A program made the translations under genes and the position numbers. Under the pieces are notes generated by a model that worked only from the letters and a program-made list of their open reading frames with translations, did not search any database and was not told the DNA's origin. Of a DNA stretch of 64,000 bases, positions 46,179-54,650 are shown one piece after another. This DNA is from Candidatus Deferrimicrobiaceae bacterium (GTDB lineage: Bacteria > Desulfobacterota > Deferrimicrobia > Deferrimicrobiales > Deferrimicrobiaceae): assembly GCA_036504035.1 (NCBI GenBank), contig DASXVV010000013.1, positions 201,302 through 265,301 on the forward strand. Reading direction: 5' to 3'. The stretch's first letter is position 1, and every line of letters starts with the position of its first letter.

Positions 46179-46721
46179 CTACTCCTTTTTCGTTTTCAGG
46201 GATTCCAGCACGGAGAACACGTTTCTTCGTTCGGCGGAAGGACACGTGCACTCGCCGCGATTTCGGTTACCGCCGCATCGGGGGCAAAGCCCCTTGCAGT
46301 CTTCCTTGCAGACGATCCTGGACGGGATTCCCAGCGCTACATGCTCCCGCAGGATATCTTCCGGGTCGATCGAGACCCCGTTATGATAATTCAGTTCGAG
46401 GTCGCCCTCGTGAAGCTCGACATGCGAGTTGCCCGCCGGCTCCTCGTCGGGCGGCACCAGGAAGGCATGGAAGCGATCTTCCAGAAGAACGGAGACCGGC
46501 TCCGAGCAGATGTCGCACTGCCCTTCCCCCTTGGCCCGGTATGCCCCCTCGACGAAGACATCCTTGCCTTCGACCCGAAGATACAATTCGACGGAAACCA
46601 GCTTGCAAGACTCTAACGGGTAAGGATCGATCCCTTCAAGAACATTCGGGACCCACGCGCTCCCCCTGGAGGCGACCACGTCGAGCCCGTCCCCGGGAAT
46701 TTCGGCAATTCGAATATGCAC
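46179..46721 (-). CDS. yceD: YceD-family (DUF177) protein
   Basis: 180-residue protein implicated in 23S rRNA maturation, nearly always upstream of rpmF. Features: GQCDICSEPVSVLLEDRF and a C-terminal cluster CKEDCKGLCPRCGGNRNRGECTC, likely metal-binding. I choose GTG 46721 (VHIRIAEIPGDG): it is downstream of the mapped promoter and follows GGAGACAGG, while ATG 46790 lies upstream of that promoter. First gene of the long minus-strand run. Confidence 0.9.
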   Translation of the reverse strand: MHIRIAEIPGDGLDVVASRGSAWVPNVLEGIDPYPLESCKLVSVELYLRVEGKDVFVEGAYRAKGEGQCDICSEPVSVLLEDRFHAFLVPPDEEPAGNSHVELHEGDLELNYHNGVSIDPEDILREHVALGIPSRIVCKEDCKGLCPRCGGNRNRGECTCPSAERRNVFSVLESLKTKKE

Positions 46722-46752
46722 GGCTGTCCTGTCTCCAGAAGTCGAATTGAAT

Positions 46753-46781
46753 ACTATAGGCAAGGCGGCCGTTTCTGTCAA
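46753..46781 (-). promoter_or_regulatory. Consensus sigma70 promoter of the yceD-rpmF-plsX-fab-rib operon
   Basis: On the minus strand TTGACA (46781-46776), 17-bp spacer, TATAGT (46758-46753). Start near 46746 gives a 25-base leader to the GTG of yceD. No other minus-strand promoter of this quality was noticed before holA, so much of the next 16.7 kb may depend on it. Confidence 0.88.
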
Positions 46782-46831
46782 TCGCAACATGGCGGGGCGT
46801 CGACTCGCGCAACATCTTGTTATATCATTGG

Positions 46832-47638
46832 ATGATGATCCGCAATCCTGCCGTCGCCGGACAGTTTTACCCGGCGAGCGAACGCGAGCTCGACCTTGCC
46901 GTGGAATCGCTCACCGCCGACCTTCCGGGCAAAGTGCCCGCGAAGGCGGTCGTCGTCCCGCATGCCGGCTACCTGTATTCGGGCAAAGTCGCCGGCGCCC
47001 TGTTTTCCGCGATCGAAATCCCCGACCGGATCGTCGTGATGTGCCCAAACCATACCGGCGTCGGCCACCAGGCTGCCCTCTGGGGTTCCGGCGAATGGCG
47101 CATGCCCTGGGGAAACGTCCCCGTCGATGAAGAATTTTCGAGCCGCCTCCTGAAAGCCGCTCCGATCCTGGTCGACGATCCCTCCGCTCACGGGGGGGAA
47201 CATGCCCTCGAGGTCGTCCTCCCCTTCGCCCACAGATTCCGGAAGACGTTCCGTTTGGTCCCGATCGTTCTCGGTCACCTTTCCCTGGCCCAATGCCGGC
47301 AGCTCGGCGAGGCGATCGCCGACACCGTTTCCGCGTCGGAATCACCGACGCTGATCGTGGCCAGCTCCGACATGTCCCACTACGTCCCCGACGAAGTCGC
47401 CCGCAGGAACGACCGCCTCGCGATCGACCGGATGCTGTCGCTCGACCCGAAAGGACTCCACGAGACCGTCCTGACCCACCGGATCTCGATGTGCGGGGTG
47501 CTCCCCGCCACGACGGCGCTGTTCGCCGCGCTTTCCCTTGGCGCAACCGAAGCCCGTCTGGTAAAATACGCGACCTCCGGCGATGCCACCGGCGACTATC
47601 GTCAGGTCGTCGGCTATGCGGGCCTTCTGTTCCGCTGA
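46832..47638 (+). CDS. amrB: AmrB / MEMO1-family protein
   Basis: 268-residue MEMO1-like protein with the three ligand residues of the family visible: [11 protein letters not shown] (H44), CPNHTGVG, and [13 protein letters not shown]. In some organisms AmrB works with AmrA/AMMECR1 or radical SAM AmrS; none is adjacent. Human MEMO1 binds copper or iron; the bacterial function is unresolved. Start at ATG 46832 or 46835; little Shine-Dalgarno signal is visible, and a TTATAT at 46820 could make the mRNA nearly leaderless. Divergent from yceD. Confidence 0.9.
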   Translation: MMIRNPAVAGQFYPASERELDLAVESLTADLPGKVPAKAVVVPHAGYLYSGKVAGALFSAIEIPDRIVVMCPNHTGVGHQAALWGSGEWRMPWGNVPVDEEFSSRLLKAAPILVDDPSAHGGEHALEVVLPFAHRFRKTFRLVPIVLGHLSLAQCRQLGEAIADTVSASESPTLIVASSDMSHYVPDEVARRNDRLAIDRMLSLDPKGLHETVLTHRISMCGVLPATTALFAALSLGATEARLVKYATSGDATGDYRQVVGYAGLLFR

Positions 47639-47681
47639 TCCGTTCCCCGTCATCCCACATCTTCAACGAAAGAGGCGCAAC

Positions 47682-49082
47682 ATGTCCGACGTCGTCACCC
47701 GATTCGCTCCGAGTCCCACCGGTTACCTGCACATCGGCGGCGCGAGAACCGCCCTTTTCAACTGGCTCCACGCCCGGGAGACCGGCGGCACTTTCGTTCT
47801 CCGCATCGAGGATACCGACCAGGAGCGTTCCACTCCCGAATCCGTCCAGGCAATCTTCGACGGGATGAACTGGCTCGGGATGAATTGGGACAAGGGGCCT
47901 TTTTATCAGACGCAGCGGATGGACCTCTATAAGAAGGAAGCGGAACGTCTCCTCGCGCAGGGAAAGGCCTATCGGTGCATCTGCACCCCCGAGGAGCTCG
48001 ACCAGCGTCGCGAAGCCGCGCGCGCCCGTGGCGAGAAGCCGCGATACGACGGACGCTGCCGCAATCTCTCTCCCGCCGAGTCCGAGGGGAAGAAATCGGT
48101 CATCCGGTTCAAGCTTCCCGAAGGCGGGCAGACGATCGTCCACGACTTCATTTTGGGGGACGTGTCGTTCGACAACGCCGAACTCGACGACATGATCCTC
48201 GTCCGGACCGACGGCTTCCCCACCTACAACTTCGTCGTGGTCGTCGACGATGCTTCCATGGGCGTGACGCTCGTCCTGCGCGGGAACGACCACCTCAACA
48301 ATACTCCCAAGCAGATCCTCCTTTATGAGGCGCTCGGGTATTCGATGCCCCGCTTCGGCCACGTCCCGATGATCCTTGGCAAGGACGGCACCAAGCTGTC
48401 CAAGCGGCACGGGGCGATGTCGGTCATGGCCTACCAGGAGATGGGCTATCTGCCCGAGGCAATGGTCAACTACCTTGTCCGCCTCGGATGGTCGCATGGC
48501 GACCAGGAGATCTTCTCCGTCGAGGAGCTGAAGCAGGTATTCTCGCTCGACCACATCGGCAAGTCGGCCGGCAAGTTCGACCCCGACAAGCTGCTCCACT
48601 TGAACGCCCACTACATCAAGAGCGGCGACCCGGCACGGATCGCGGCGCTCCTGGTCCCCTTCCTCGCGAAGGTCGGCATCTCGACCGAGGCGTCCCCCCG
48701 GCTCGAAGCCATCGTCAAGACGCTCCAGGAACGGGCGAAGACACTGGTCGAGATGGCGGAATCGGCGGTCTTCTTTTTCCGTGAAAAGGAAATCGACCCC
48801 GCCGCAGCCAGGAAAGTCCTTACCCCCGAGGCGCTCGCCCTGCTCGATGAAGTGGTCGCCGCGCTCTCCGGGTCGGCGTCCTTTTCCCACGAGGCGCTGG
48901 AAGCGGCGGTCGCCCCCCTTGTCGTCAAGGCCGACGGCAAGCTCGGGAAAATCGCGCAGCCGATCCGGGTCGCACTTACGGGCGGCACCGTCTCCCCCGG
49001 CGTATTCGAGATCATGGAAGTACTGGGAAAAGAAGAGGTGATCCGGAGACTTTCGAGCGCGCGGAGCCGGATTCCCGCTTGA
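47682..49082 (+). CDS. gltX: Glutamyl-tRNA synthetase
   Basis: 466-residue class Ib synthetase. [18 protein letters not shown] (HIGH) at the N terminus, [10 protein letters not shown], and the KMSKS equivalent [13 protein letters not shown] near residue 245, then an alpha-helical anticodon domain. ATG 47682 follows AAAGAGGCG; the 47583 start would lie inside amrB. Directly upstream of tRNA-Gln and tRNA-Glu. Whether it is discriminating or also charges tRNA-Gln cannot be read off here. Confidence 0.96.
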   Translation: MSDVVTRFAPSPTGYLHIGGARTALFNWLHARETGGTFVLRIEDTDQERSTPESVQAIFDGMNWLGMNWDKGPFYQTQRMDLYKKEAERLLAQGKAYRCICTPEELDQRREAARARGEKPRYDGRCRNLSPAESEGKKSVIRFKLPEGGQTIVHDFILGDVSFDNAELDDMILVRTDGFPTYNFVVVVDDASMGVTLVLRGNDHLNNTPKQILLYEALGYSMPRFGHVPMILGKDGTKLSKRHGAMSVMAYQEMGYLPEAMVNYLVRLGWSHGDQEIFSVEELKQVFSLDHIGKSAGKFDPDKLLHLNAHYIKSGDPARIAALLVPFLAKVGISTEASPRLEAIVKTLQERAKTLVEMAESAVFFFREKEIDPAAARKVLTPEALALLDEVVAALSGSASFSHEALEAAVAPLVVKADGKLGKIAQPIRVALTGGTVSPGVFEIMEVLGKEEVIRRLSSARSRIPA

Positions 49083-49107
49083 CTCCCACCGTCCCTGCGG
49101 GTAAAAT
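49079..49107 (+). promoter_or_regulatory. Sigma70 promoter of the tRNA-Gln/tRNA-Glu pair
   Basis: TTGACT (49079-49084) overlaps the gltX stop codon; 17-bp spacer; TAAAAT (49102-49107). Start near 49114, six bases before the tRNA-Gln 5' end. Confidence 0.8.
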
Positions 49108-49119
49108 TTTCGTTCTCGT

Positions 49120-49193
49120 TGGGGAATGGTGAAATGGAATCACACGTGGCTCTGACCCACGTATTCCAGGTTCGAACCCTGGTTCCCCAGCCA
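49120..49193 (+). tRNA. tRNA-Gln (anticodon CUG)
   Basis: 74 nt with encoded CCA. Acceptor TGGGGAA/TTCCCCA; anticodon stem CGTGG/CCACG with loop CTCTGAC, so anticodon CTG; T arm CCAGG-TTCGAAC-CCTGG. The D arm is short (GTG/CAC). The U1-A72 pair and loop fit tRNA-Gln. Confidence 0.95.
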
Positions 49194-49197
49194 ATGC

Positions 49198-49273
49198 GGT
49201 CCCATCGTCTAGTGGCCCAGGACGCCGCCCTCTCACGGCGGAGACGGGGATTCGAACTCCCCTGGGACCGCCA
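49198..49273 (+). tRNA. tRNA-Glu (anticodon CUC)
   Basis: 76 nt with encoded CCA. Acceptor GGTCCCA/TGGGACC; anticodon stem CCGCC/GGCGG with loop CTCTCAC, so anticodon CTC; T arm GGGGA-TTCGAAC-TCCCC. 4 nt after tRNA-Gln, so both come from one precursor. Confidence 0.96.
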
Positions 49274-49283
49274 CTAAAAAATA

Positions 49284-49313
49284 AAAGCCCCTCGCGCGAG
49301 CGGGGGGCTTTTT
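49284..49313 (+). terminator. Bidirectional intrinsic terminator
   Basis: AAAGCCCC (49284) pairs with GGGGCTTT (49304) around CTCGCGCGAG-rich loop sequence, with T-run on the plus strand and an A-rich stretch (TAAAAAATAAAA) on the left that makes a U-run for the minus strand. It serves the tRNA pair and the converging TMTC-like gene. Confidence 0.9.
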
Positions 49314-49355
49314 CGTATCCGCCGATCCCGGCAGGGTTAGAAGGAAGCCTGCCGA

Positions 49356-51161
49356 TCAGCGCGGGCCCATTCTTTGGAGCTGATCTTCGGCTTTCCGCGC
49401 GACCGCCTCGCGGCCGGCACGAATTGCCTCGTCCCGTAACGCAATCAGCAACTCGCGATCCTCCGGTGCAAGGGTCGCCGCACGCTCAAGGATCGAAAGC
49501 CCTGAATCGATATCGCCTTTCCGAATACGGAGCGATCCCGCTGCCAGCATGGCGTTCGTGTCGTCGGGCCTCCATGCAAGCACCTGCTCGTAAATACGAA
49601 GCGAGGCCGCTTCGTTGCCGAGTCGTCCGTATGCCGCCCCCAGGTTGTACCAACTCTTGACGTAGTCCGGTTCCAGGCGAATCGATTCCTCCAGCAGAGG
49701 GATCGCTTCGGTGATGTGACCATCCTTGATCCGTTCCACGGCAAGCGCCGTCCGGGCACGCGCGTGACGCGGATTTGTCCTGATCGCCATCAGGAACGAT
49801 TTCTCTGCCCCCCCACGATTTCCGTCCAGGAGATCCAGGTTCCCCAGGTTGTACCACCCGTCCCCCGGATCGCTTTCGATGAGACGTTCAAAGAGCGCTC
49901 TGGAATTTTTCCAGTGGGCCAGTTGCGCCCGTGCAGCGAGCCCGAGCGCAACGACGACGCCGGCGATCAGGATCCCCATGGCGATCCTTACGGAGCGACG
50001 TCGACATTTAAGGAAGAGATCGCAGAAAAGAAAAGAGAATGCGATATAAAGCCCGATGAATGGCAAGTAGGCATAACGGTCCGCCATCGCCTGTCGGCCG
50101 ACTTGCACGATGCCGACCATCGGAACCATCATCCCCAGAAACCAGAACCATCCGACGGGGAGATAAGGTCGGCTCCGGCCGACCATGATGATGGCAACCG
50201 TCAGGGCGATGAGGATCATCGCGCTGCCCGCGACCTTCCATGCCGGAATCGACAGGGGCAACACATAAAGCGCGGCAAGATGCGTCGGCCAGACTGCCTT
50301 TCCGATATACGCCACGTAGGAGACGACGGCGTTCGACAGCCGAAGGGAAACGGGAATGTCCCCGAGCTCGCTCACCGCCCCTCCGGCTCTTTGGGCCGCA
50401 ATCGTGACGACCGAGAGGATGATGGAGAGCGCCAGGAGCGGCAGTTTCTCGATGATGGCCCATCGCCATCGCACCCGAGAAAATGCCGTCAAGGTCGTAG
50501 GAGGGCTCCCTGTCTCCGCTACAAGCAAGGGCGCCATGACGCCCCCCAATGGCCAGATATCGAGCAGGAGCAATACGAACGGGATCGTGACGAGCGTCGC
50601 CTTCGACAATAGACCTGCGACGAATGCAAGTACGACGAGAATATACCGGCCGGCTTTTCGAGTTCGTGCATACCAGACATAGGCAAGCAGCGTGAGCATG
50701 GCGAACAAACCTGACAGGACGTCTTTTCTTTCGGAAACCCAGGCAACCGATTCCACATGCATCGGGTGGAGGGCAAAAAAGACGGCAACGAGCACGGAGG
50801 ACACGGCGGCGCCTGTTGATGAATACAGGAAAATGAAGAGGAGCGCGGCATTTGCGGCATGAAACGCGACGTTCACGATGTGATGCCCACCGGCGGACAA
50901 TGGCGCCGCGCCGAAGAGTGAAACATCGACCATATGCGAAATCCAGGTCAGTGGATGCCAGTTTGCGAAACGAAACTCCGTGAAAGCGCGGATGAAACCA
51001 TCGCGAGTCAGCCCCCGCAACACCAATTCGTTCGCAGTAACGTATCCCGGGTCGTCAAATGTGACAAATGCGAACCCTCCGATCGGCGCGTAGACTGCGA
51101 CAGCAAGCATGATCGGCACGAGCGCAAGGAATAACCGGGAGACAGGGGGAATCTTCCGCAT
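49356..51161 (-). CDS. TMTC-like membrane glycosyltransferase with C-terminal TPR repeats
   Basis: 601 residues. About 10-11 membrane helices from residue 8 to about 410 and a periplasmic-type first loop with an acidic FDDPGYV. HPMHVESVAWVSERKDVLSG is a strong TMTC/bacterial homologue signature (GT-C fold). Three or four TPR units follow at about 440-590 (WYNLGNLDLLDGNRGGAEKSF; SWYNLGAAYGRLGNEAAS). TMTC proteins mannosylate cadherins in animals; bacterial homologues are of unknown target. Start at ATG 51161 (MRKIPPVSRLF). Isolated between two terminators. Confidence 0.8.
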   Translation of the reverse strand: MRKIPPVSRLFLALVPIMLAVAVYAPIGGFAFVTFDDPGYVTANELVLRGLTRDGFIRAFTEFRFANWHPLTWISHMVDVSLFGAAPLSAGGHHIVNVAFHAANAALLFIFLYSSTGAAVSSVLVAVFFALHPMHVESVAWVSERKDVLSGLFAMLTLLAYVWYARTRKAGRYILVVLAFVAGLLSKATLVTIPFVLLLLDIWPLGGVMAPLLVAETGSPPTTLTAFSRVRWRWAIIEKLPLLALSIILSVVTIAAQRAGGAVSELGDIPVSLRLSNAVVSYVAYIGKAVWPTHLAALYVLPLSIPAWKVAGSAMILIALTVAIIMVGRSRPYLPVGWFWFLGMMVPMVGIVQVGRQAMADRYAYLPFIGLYIAFSFLFCDLFLKCRRRSVRIAMGILIAGVVVALGLAARAQLAHWKNSRALFERLIESDPGDGWYNLGNLDLLDGNRGGAEKSFLMAIRTNPRHARARTALAVERIKDGHITEAIPLLEESIRLEPDYVKSWYNLGAAYGRLGNEAASLRIYEQVLAWRPDDTNAMLAAGSLRIRKGDIDSGLSILERAATLAPEDRELLIALRDEAIRAGREAVARKAEDQLQRMGPR

Positions 51162-51207
51162 GTCTCGATGATACCATCCCCCAACCCGGGAACTTTCCGG
51201 ACCCGAA

Positions 51208-51248
51208 CAAAAAAGCGACGCCCCGGAAACAGCCCGGGGCATCGCTTT
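51208..51248 (-). terminator. Intrinsic terminator of the OFA transporter operon
   Basis: Stem AAAGCGA-C-GCCCCGG against CCGGGGC-A-TCGCTTT with one mismatch and a short loop, followed on the minus strand by a run of six or more U. It lies 50 bp after the transporter stop and also fills most of the 137-bp gap before the TMTC-like gene, where nothing else is seen. Confidence 0.9.
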
Positions 51249-51298
51249 GGTGCCGGCGGTATCGCTCCGCTTCCGGAGCGGGTCTCGTTATGTGGCCG

Positions 51299-52669
51299 TT
51301 AACGAATCCGGTTCGCGTTCCATGCCGGCGCCTCGACGAAGCCGAGCAGGACTCCGAGGCCGCGCGAGAATTCACCCAGGAAAGAAGGCGTCGCAACGGG
51401 GAAAGCCGCTGTCTTTTTGGCCTCCGACTTTTCGGCGCCGGTCTTGAGCGTCGTCGTCAGCGCGGCGCCTGCCAGCAGCAGGACGCCAGCCAGCATGAAC
51501 GACTTGCTCATGCCGCCCGGCTGGGCGTTGAGCGTCTCGGACACCTTGCCCATGACGAAACCCCCGACGCCCCAGGCCGTGAAAAGCGCACCGTAGTTCA
51601 TGCCGTAGTTCTTGAATCCCCAATAGTCCTTGCTGAAGGTCGGGAACAGGGCCAGATTCGAACCGTAGTTGAAGCCGATGAAGGTGGCGAGCAGGACGAG
51701 CAGCGCCGCGCTGCCGGTGTTGATGACGGTGAGCGCCCCGAACATCATGACGGCCTGGAAGCAGAGCATCAGGATGAGCGTCGCCTTTCGGCCGATCTTG
51801 TCGGAAAGGATGCCCGCAGTCACGCGGCCGCCCGCGTTGCCGATCGCCATGATCGCGACCGCGATGAAGGCCATGGAGCCGAGGCTCTTCTTCGCCAGGC
51901 CGGCAACGCTTCCGATGACCATGAGGCCGGCGCCCGCTCCTATGAAGTAGGCGATCCACAAAAGGTAGAAGCGTGGGTCGCGGAGCATCTCGCCGACCGT
52001 CGCGTCGTTGCCCGACTTCTTGGCCGCAACTTTCGCCGGGTCGACCTTCGCGGTCTCGACGGGGACGTAGCCCGCGGGCGGGTTGACGAGCAGGAAGGAC
52101 AGGCCGCACGCGATCACGGCGAAGGCCGCCGCCAGGAACAGCATCGCCTGCTGAACGCCGTAGGCGCCGATCAGGTAGCTGGACAGCGGAGCGATGTAGA
52201 CGGGGGCAACGCCGAAGCCGGCGACGACGAGCCCGGCGATCAGGCCGGTCTTGGAGGCGGGGAACCACTTGAGCGCGGGCGGCGTCGCAGCCGAGTAGCC
52301 GAAGCCGAAACCGGCGCCGGCGAGCACGCCAAAGCCGACGACCCACGCCGCGTAGGCGGGCGAGAACGCCATCAGGCTGAAGCCGGCGCCCACCAGGATG
52401 CCGCCGATCAGCGCGGTGCGGGCCGGCCCGATCTTGTCCTGGCACTTGCCGGCCAGGATCATCGCAAAGGCGAAAGTGAGGCAGCAAACGGCGTACGGAT
52501 CGTTGATCGACGCGTGATCCCAGGTAAACGCCCCCGGGCCGCCCTTTTCGATCGACGCCTTGATCGCGCCCTTGAAGATGCTCCAGGCATAGAGGACGCC
52601 CAGCGCCAGGTTGATCCCCAGGCCGGCCATCGTGACCTGCCACCCTCTATTCTTGATCGTCTGTTCCAT
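51299..52669 (-). CDS. OFA-family MFS transporter (oxalate/formate antiporter-like)
   Basis: 456-residue major facilitator with 12 predicted helices. N terminus WQVTMAGLGINLALGVLYAWSIF is typical of the OFA family; MFS motif loops GKCQDKIGPAR and GILSDKIGRKATL are clear. The family moves small carboxylates (oxalate, formate, lactate and others); substrate here is unknown. ATG 52669 has GAGGAG upstream. Last gene of a four-gene operon and followed by a terminator. Confidence 0.87.
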   Translation of the reverse strand: MEQTIKNRGWQVTMAGLGINLALGVLYAWSIFKGAIKASIEKGGPGAFTWDHASINDPYAVCCLTFAFAMILAGKCQDKIGPARTALIGGILVGAGFSLMAFSPAYAAWVVGFGVLAGAGFGFGYSAATPPALKWFPASKTGLIAGLVVAGFGVAPVYIAPLSSYLIGAYGVQQAMLFLAAAFAVIACGLSFLLVNPPAGYVPVETAKVDPAKVAAKKSGNDATVGEMLRDPRFYLLWIAYFIGAGAGLMVIGSVAGLAKKSLGSMAFIAVAIMAIGNAGGRVTAGILSDKIGRKATLILMLCFQAVMMFGALTVINTGSAALLVLLATFIGFNYGSNLALFPTFSKDYWGFKNYGMNYGALFTAWGVGGFVMGKVSETLNAQPGGMSKSFMLAGVLLLAGAALTTTLKTGAEKSEAKKTAAFPVATPSFLGEFSRGLGVLLGFVEAPAWNANRIR

Positions 52670-52697
52670 GATCGCGACTCCTCGGTAATTTTGGGTT

Positions 52698-53795
52698 CTA
52701 GCGATTGGCCGGTTGGCCTTCGTGGAACGTCACCGGCATCTCGATCAAGGCGTCCGCCTGCTTCTTGACGGGCCCGTTCATGCGCATCGCGGCGGAAAAT
52801 TCCATCCAGAAGATCAGGTAGATCGAGATCATGAGCGACAGCCCGATGTTCTGGTTCTCAGGTCCAAGCGCCTTGGTCAGGACCGGGGAGAGGAAACCGG
52901 CGCCCAGCGTGCCGGTCACGCGTTCCAGGACATAGAAGAAGACCAGGGTCGCGGCGGTGCCGCCGAACATGATGGCGAGCCCCCTCCCGCGCTTGACCCA
53001 GTATTTCGGGGAGAAGCCGAACATCCGCATGAAGATGACGACCCAGATGATCCACACGGAGTAATCGACGGCCGCGTCGGGGAGCGCCAGCTTGTTCTTG
53101 ACCAGGACGATCTCGAGGACGGTCACGACGGCGAGCAGGATGAACATCCACGAGAACTTCTCGTCGGCCTGCGACCGCCAGGTCCGGCTGTCGGGCGGCG
53201 CGATCTCCTTTACGGAATGGGAATGCGTCCCCAGCGACATGAACAGGATGGCGAACCAGATGCCCGCGTTGTGGAACAGCAGCGAGGCGTGGTTGCCCGC
53301 GATGTTGGCGATGCGCGCCATCGGGTCGCGAATGAAGTCGGCGGCGATCCGCATGAGGAACAGGTTGACGAGGATGGAGCAGACGGCGACGACCAGGACG
53401 GTGAAGATCCGCTTCGGGAGCAGATAGGCGTCGATCCGGTCCGGGAAGCCGAGGATGAAGGCAAACCAGATGAGGAACATGATAAAGGGAATCCCGAAGC
53501 AGATGCCGTAGGTGGTATTGCCTGCGAAATCGCCGGCCTGTGCGTAGATCACGAACTTTTCCTTGACGAGGGGATCGGTGTTGGCCGCCTTGACGACGTC
53601 CTTTGCGACGGTCTTGACGTGCGGCAAGAGCCCCATCGTGCCCCAGCCGTGATCGCCCTGAGTCGTGTCGAGCACCCAGTACCGGTCGCCCATGGTGGCA
53701 TCGAGCCCCTGGAAGAACTTCATCGAATAGGTCGCGCAGAGAGCCACGACCACCAACAGCAGGATTGCGTTCTTGATGCTCATCGGCTTGGTCAT
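52698..53795 (-). CDS. Polytopic membrane protein of unknown function
   Basis: 365 residues with about eight helices (8-25, 95-116, 129-150, 172-190, 215-233, 245-263, 273-290, 313-332). A soluble loop at 26-94 and a conserved-looking histidine motif FHNAGIWFAILFMSLGTHSH near 174-193 are notable. I do not recognise the family. ATG 53795 has AAGGA upstream and lies 4 bp after the preceding stop; 28 bp before the transporter gene. A transport-accessory or electron-transfer role is only a guess from the operon. Confidence 0.7.
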   Translation of the reverse strand: MTKPMSIKNAILLLVVVALCATYSMKFFQGLDATMGDRYWVLDTTQGDHGWGTMGLLPHVKTVAKDVVKAANTDPLVKEKFVIYAQAGDFAGNTTYGICFGIPFIMFLIWFAFILGFPDRIDAYLLPKRIFTVLVVAVCSILVNLFLMRIAADFIRDPMARIANIAGNHASLLFHNAGIWFAILFMSLGTHSHSVKEIAPPDSRTWRSQADEKFSWMFILLAVVTVLEIVLVKNKLALPDAAVDYSVWIIWVVIFMRMFGFSPKYWVKRGRGLAIMFGGTAATLVFFYVLERVTGTLGAGFLSPVLTKALGPENQNIGLSLMISIYLIFWMEFSAAMRMNGPVKKQADALIEMPVTFHEGQPANR

Positions 53796-53799
53796 GGCG

Positions 53800-54207
53800 C
53801 TATTCCTTGTGGGTGGTCCAGAACATGGAAACCGCGTTGGCTGCGAAAATGCCATAGAGCCACATGGTGTTCCAGGCCGGGCCGGACCAATGGCTTCCCT
53901 TGCCGGCGCCGACGACGCCAGAGGCGATGACCATGCCGATGATCGCGGTGAACGATACCGTCGTCACGGCGCGAAGGATCTGGTTGTTCCGCCAGGTGTG
54001 GCGTTCCATCTCCTCGATCCGCTCGACGACCGACTCGTTGTACTGCTGGCGCCACTGCTCGATCAGGAGCTGGGTATCCTCGAGCGAATAAGAGACCTTT
54101 TCATCGGGCTTTGCCACCTTGAGGTTGTTCTTGCGCGCATCTTCCGCCCCGATCTCCTCAACCTGCTGAAGCTTTTCGGCGGTCGCTTTCATGTCCCGGA
54201 TGCTCAT
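53800..54207 (-). CDS. Small membrane protein with N-terminal helical domain, unknown
   Basis: 135 residues: a charged, probably helical N-terminal half (to about 77; YSLEDTQLLIEQWRQQYNESVVERIEEMERHTW), then two membrane helices (about 81-100, 113-130). No family recognised. GGAG 8 bases before ATG 54207. It is next to the 365-residue protein (4 bp), so the two may form a complex. Confidence 0.7.
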   Translation of the reverse strand: MSIRDMKATAEKLQQVEEIGAEDARKNNLKVAKPDEKVSYSLEDTQLLIEQWRQQYNESVVERIEEMERHTWRNNQILRAVTTVSFTAIIGMVIASGVVGAGKGSHWSGPAWNTMWLYGIFAANAVSMFWTTHKE

Positions 54208-54248
54208 GTCTTTTCTCCTTTGCTATCGGTCAAGTCTGGTTGCGGTCT

Positions 54249-54443
54249 TCAAGCAGATGCGGCTGTCTTCGTTTCCGACGGGAATCGATCGGCCAGTTCC
54301 TGGTATTTCGGGCAATCGGCAAAACGGCTGCTGCAGTACCGGATGATCAGGTTCACGTCGTGGGGGAAGATGTACCCGCACCCGACGTCGCAGTAGTCTT
54401 CGTTCTTGCCGTAATAGGGACAGACCGGTTGTTGTTCGTTCAT
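54249..54443 (-). CDS. Small cysteine-rich protein, unknown
   Basis: 64 residues starting MNEQQPVCPYYGKNEDYC, with five cysteines (8, 18, 22, 37, 43) in the pattern CPYYGKNEDYCDVGCGYI...YCSSRFADC, which looks metal- or cluster-binding. First gene of the OFA operon. ATG 54443 follows the sigma54 transcription start by about 36 bases; a longer reading from 54500 would begin inside that promoter. Role unknown. Confidence 0.65.
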   Translation of the reverse strand: MNEQQPVCPYYGKNEDYCDVGCGYIFPHDVNLIIRYCSSRFADCPKYQELADRFPSETKTAASA

Positions 54444-54488
54444 GGGTTGGACTTCACCCTTTTGCGAAATGGTTACGGCAGTTGATTG

Positions 54489-54504
54489 AGCAACAGGCAT
54501 GCCA
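54489..54504 (-). promoter_or_regulatory. Sigma54 (-24/-12) promoter of the Cys-rich/OFA operon
   Basis: On the minus strand TGGCATGCCTGTTGCT. GG and GC are ten bases apart, as required, and it differs from TGGCAC-G-N4-TTGCW at one base (T for C). Transcription would start near 54478, 36 bases before the ATG of the Cys-rich gene. The next upstream gene encodes a GAFTGA-type sigma54 activator. Confidence 0.88.
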
Positions 54505-54522
54505 TGACTGAATGCAGATGCG

Positions 54523-54623
54523 GAACCCTGTGTTTCCGGGAGGTTATGCTGAAAGGGGATTCAATGAATGAGGTGGGACGAGGAATTGATTCGCGCGGGC
54601 GCAAAATTCCGAACCCGTGTTTC
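54523..54623 (-). promoter_or_regulatory. Two copies of a candidate activator-binding sequence upstream of the sigma54 promoter
   Basis: GAACCCTGTGTTTC (54523-54536) and GAACCCGTGTTTC (54611-54623), in direct orientation and differing only by one inserted T, about 45-57 and 133-145 bases upstream of the predicted start. Each has the GAA...TTC look of an imperfect inverted repeat. Proposed binding sites for the NtrC-type regulator; inference. Apart from these elements, 54444-54650 shows no gene. Confidence 0.5.
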
Positions 54624-54650
54624 GCAGAAATGCAAAAACGAAATATGAAT

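Noticed and set aside
46911-48890. 659-residue minus-strand open frame over amrB and gltX
   Set aside because: Antisense to two well-supported genes; no recognisable motif, no ribosome-binding site.
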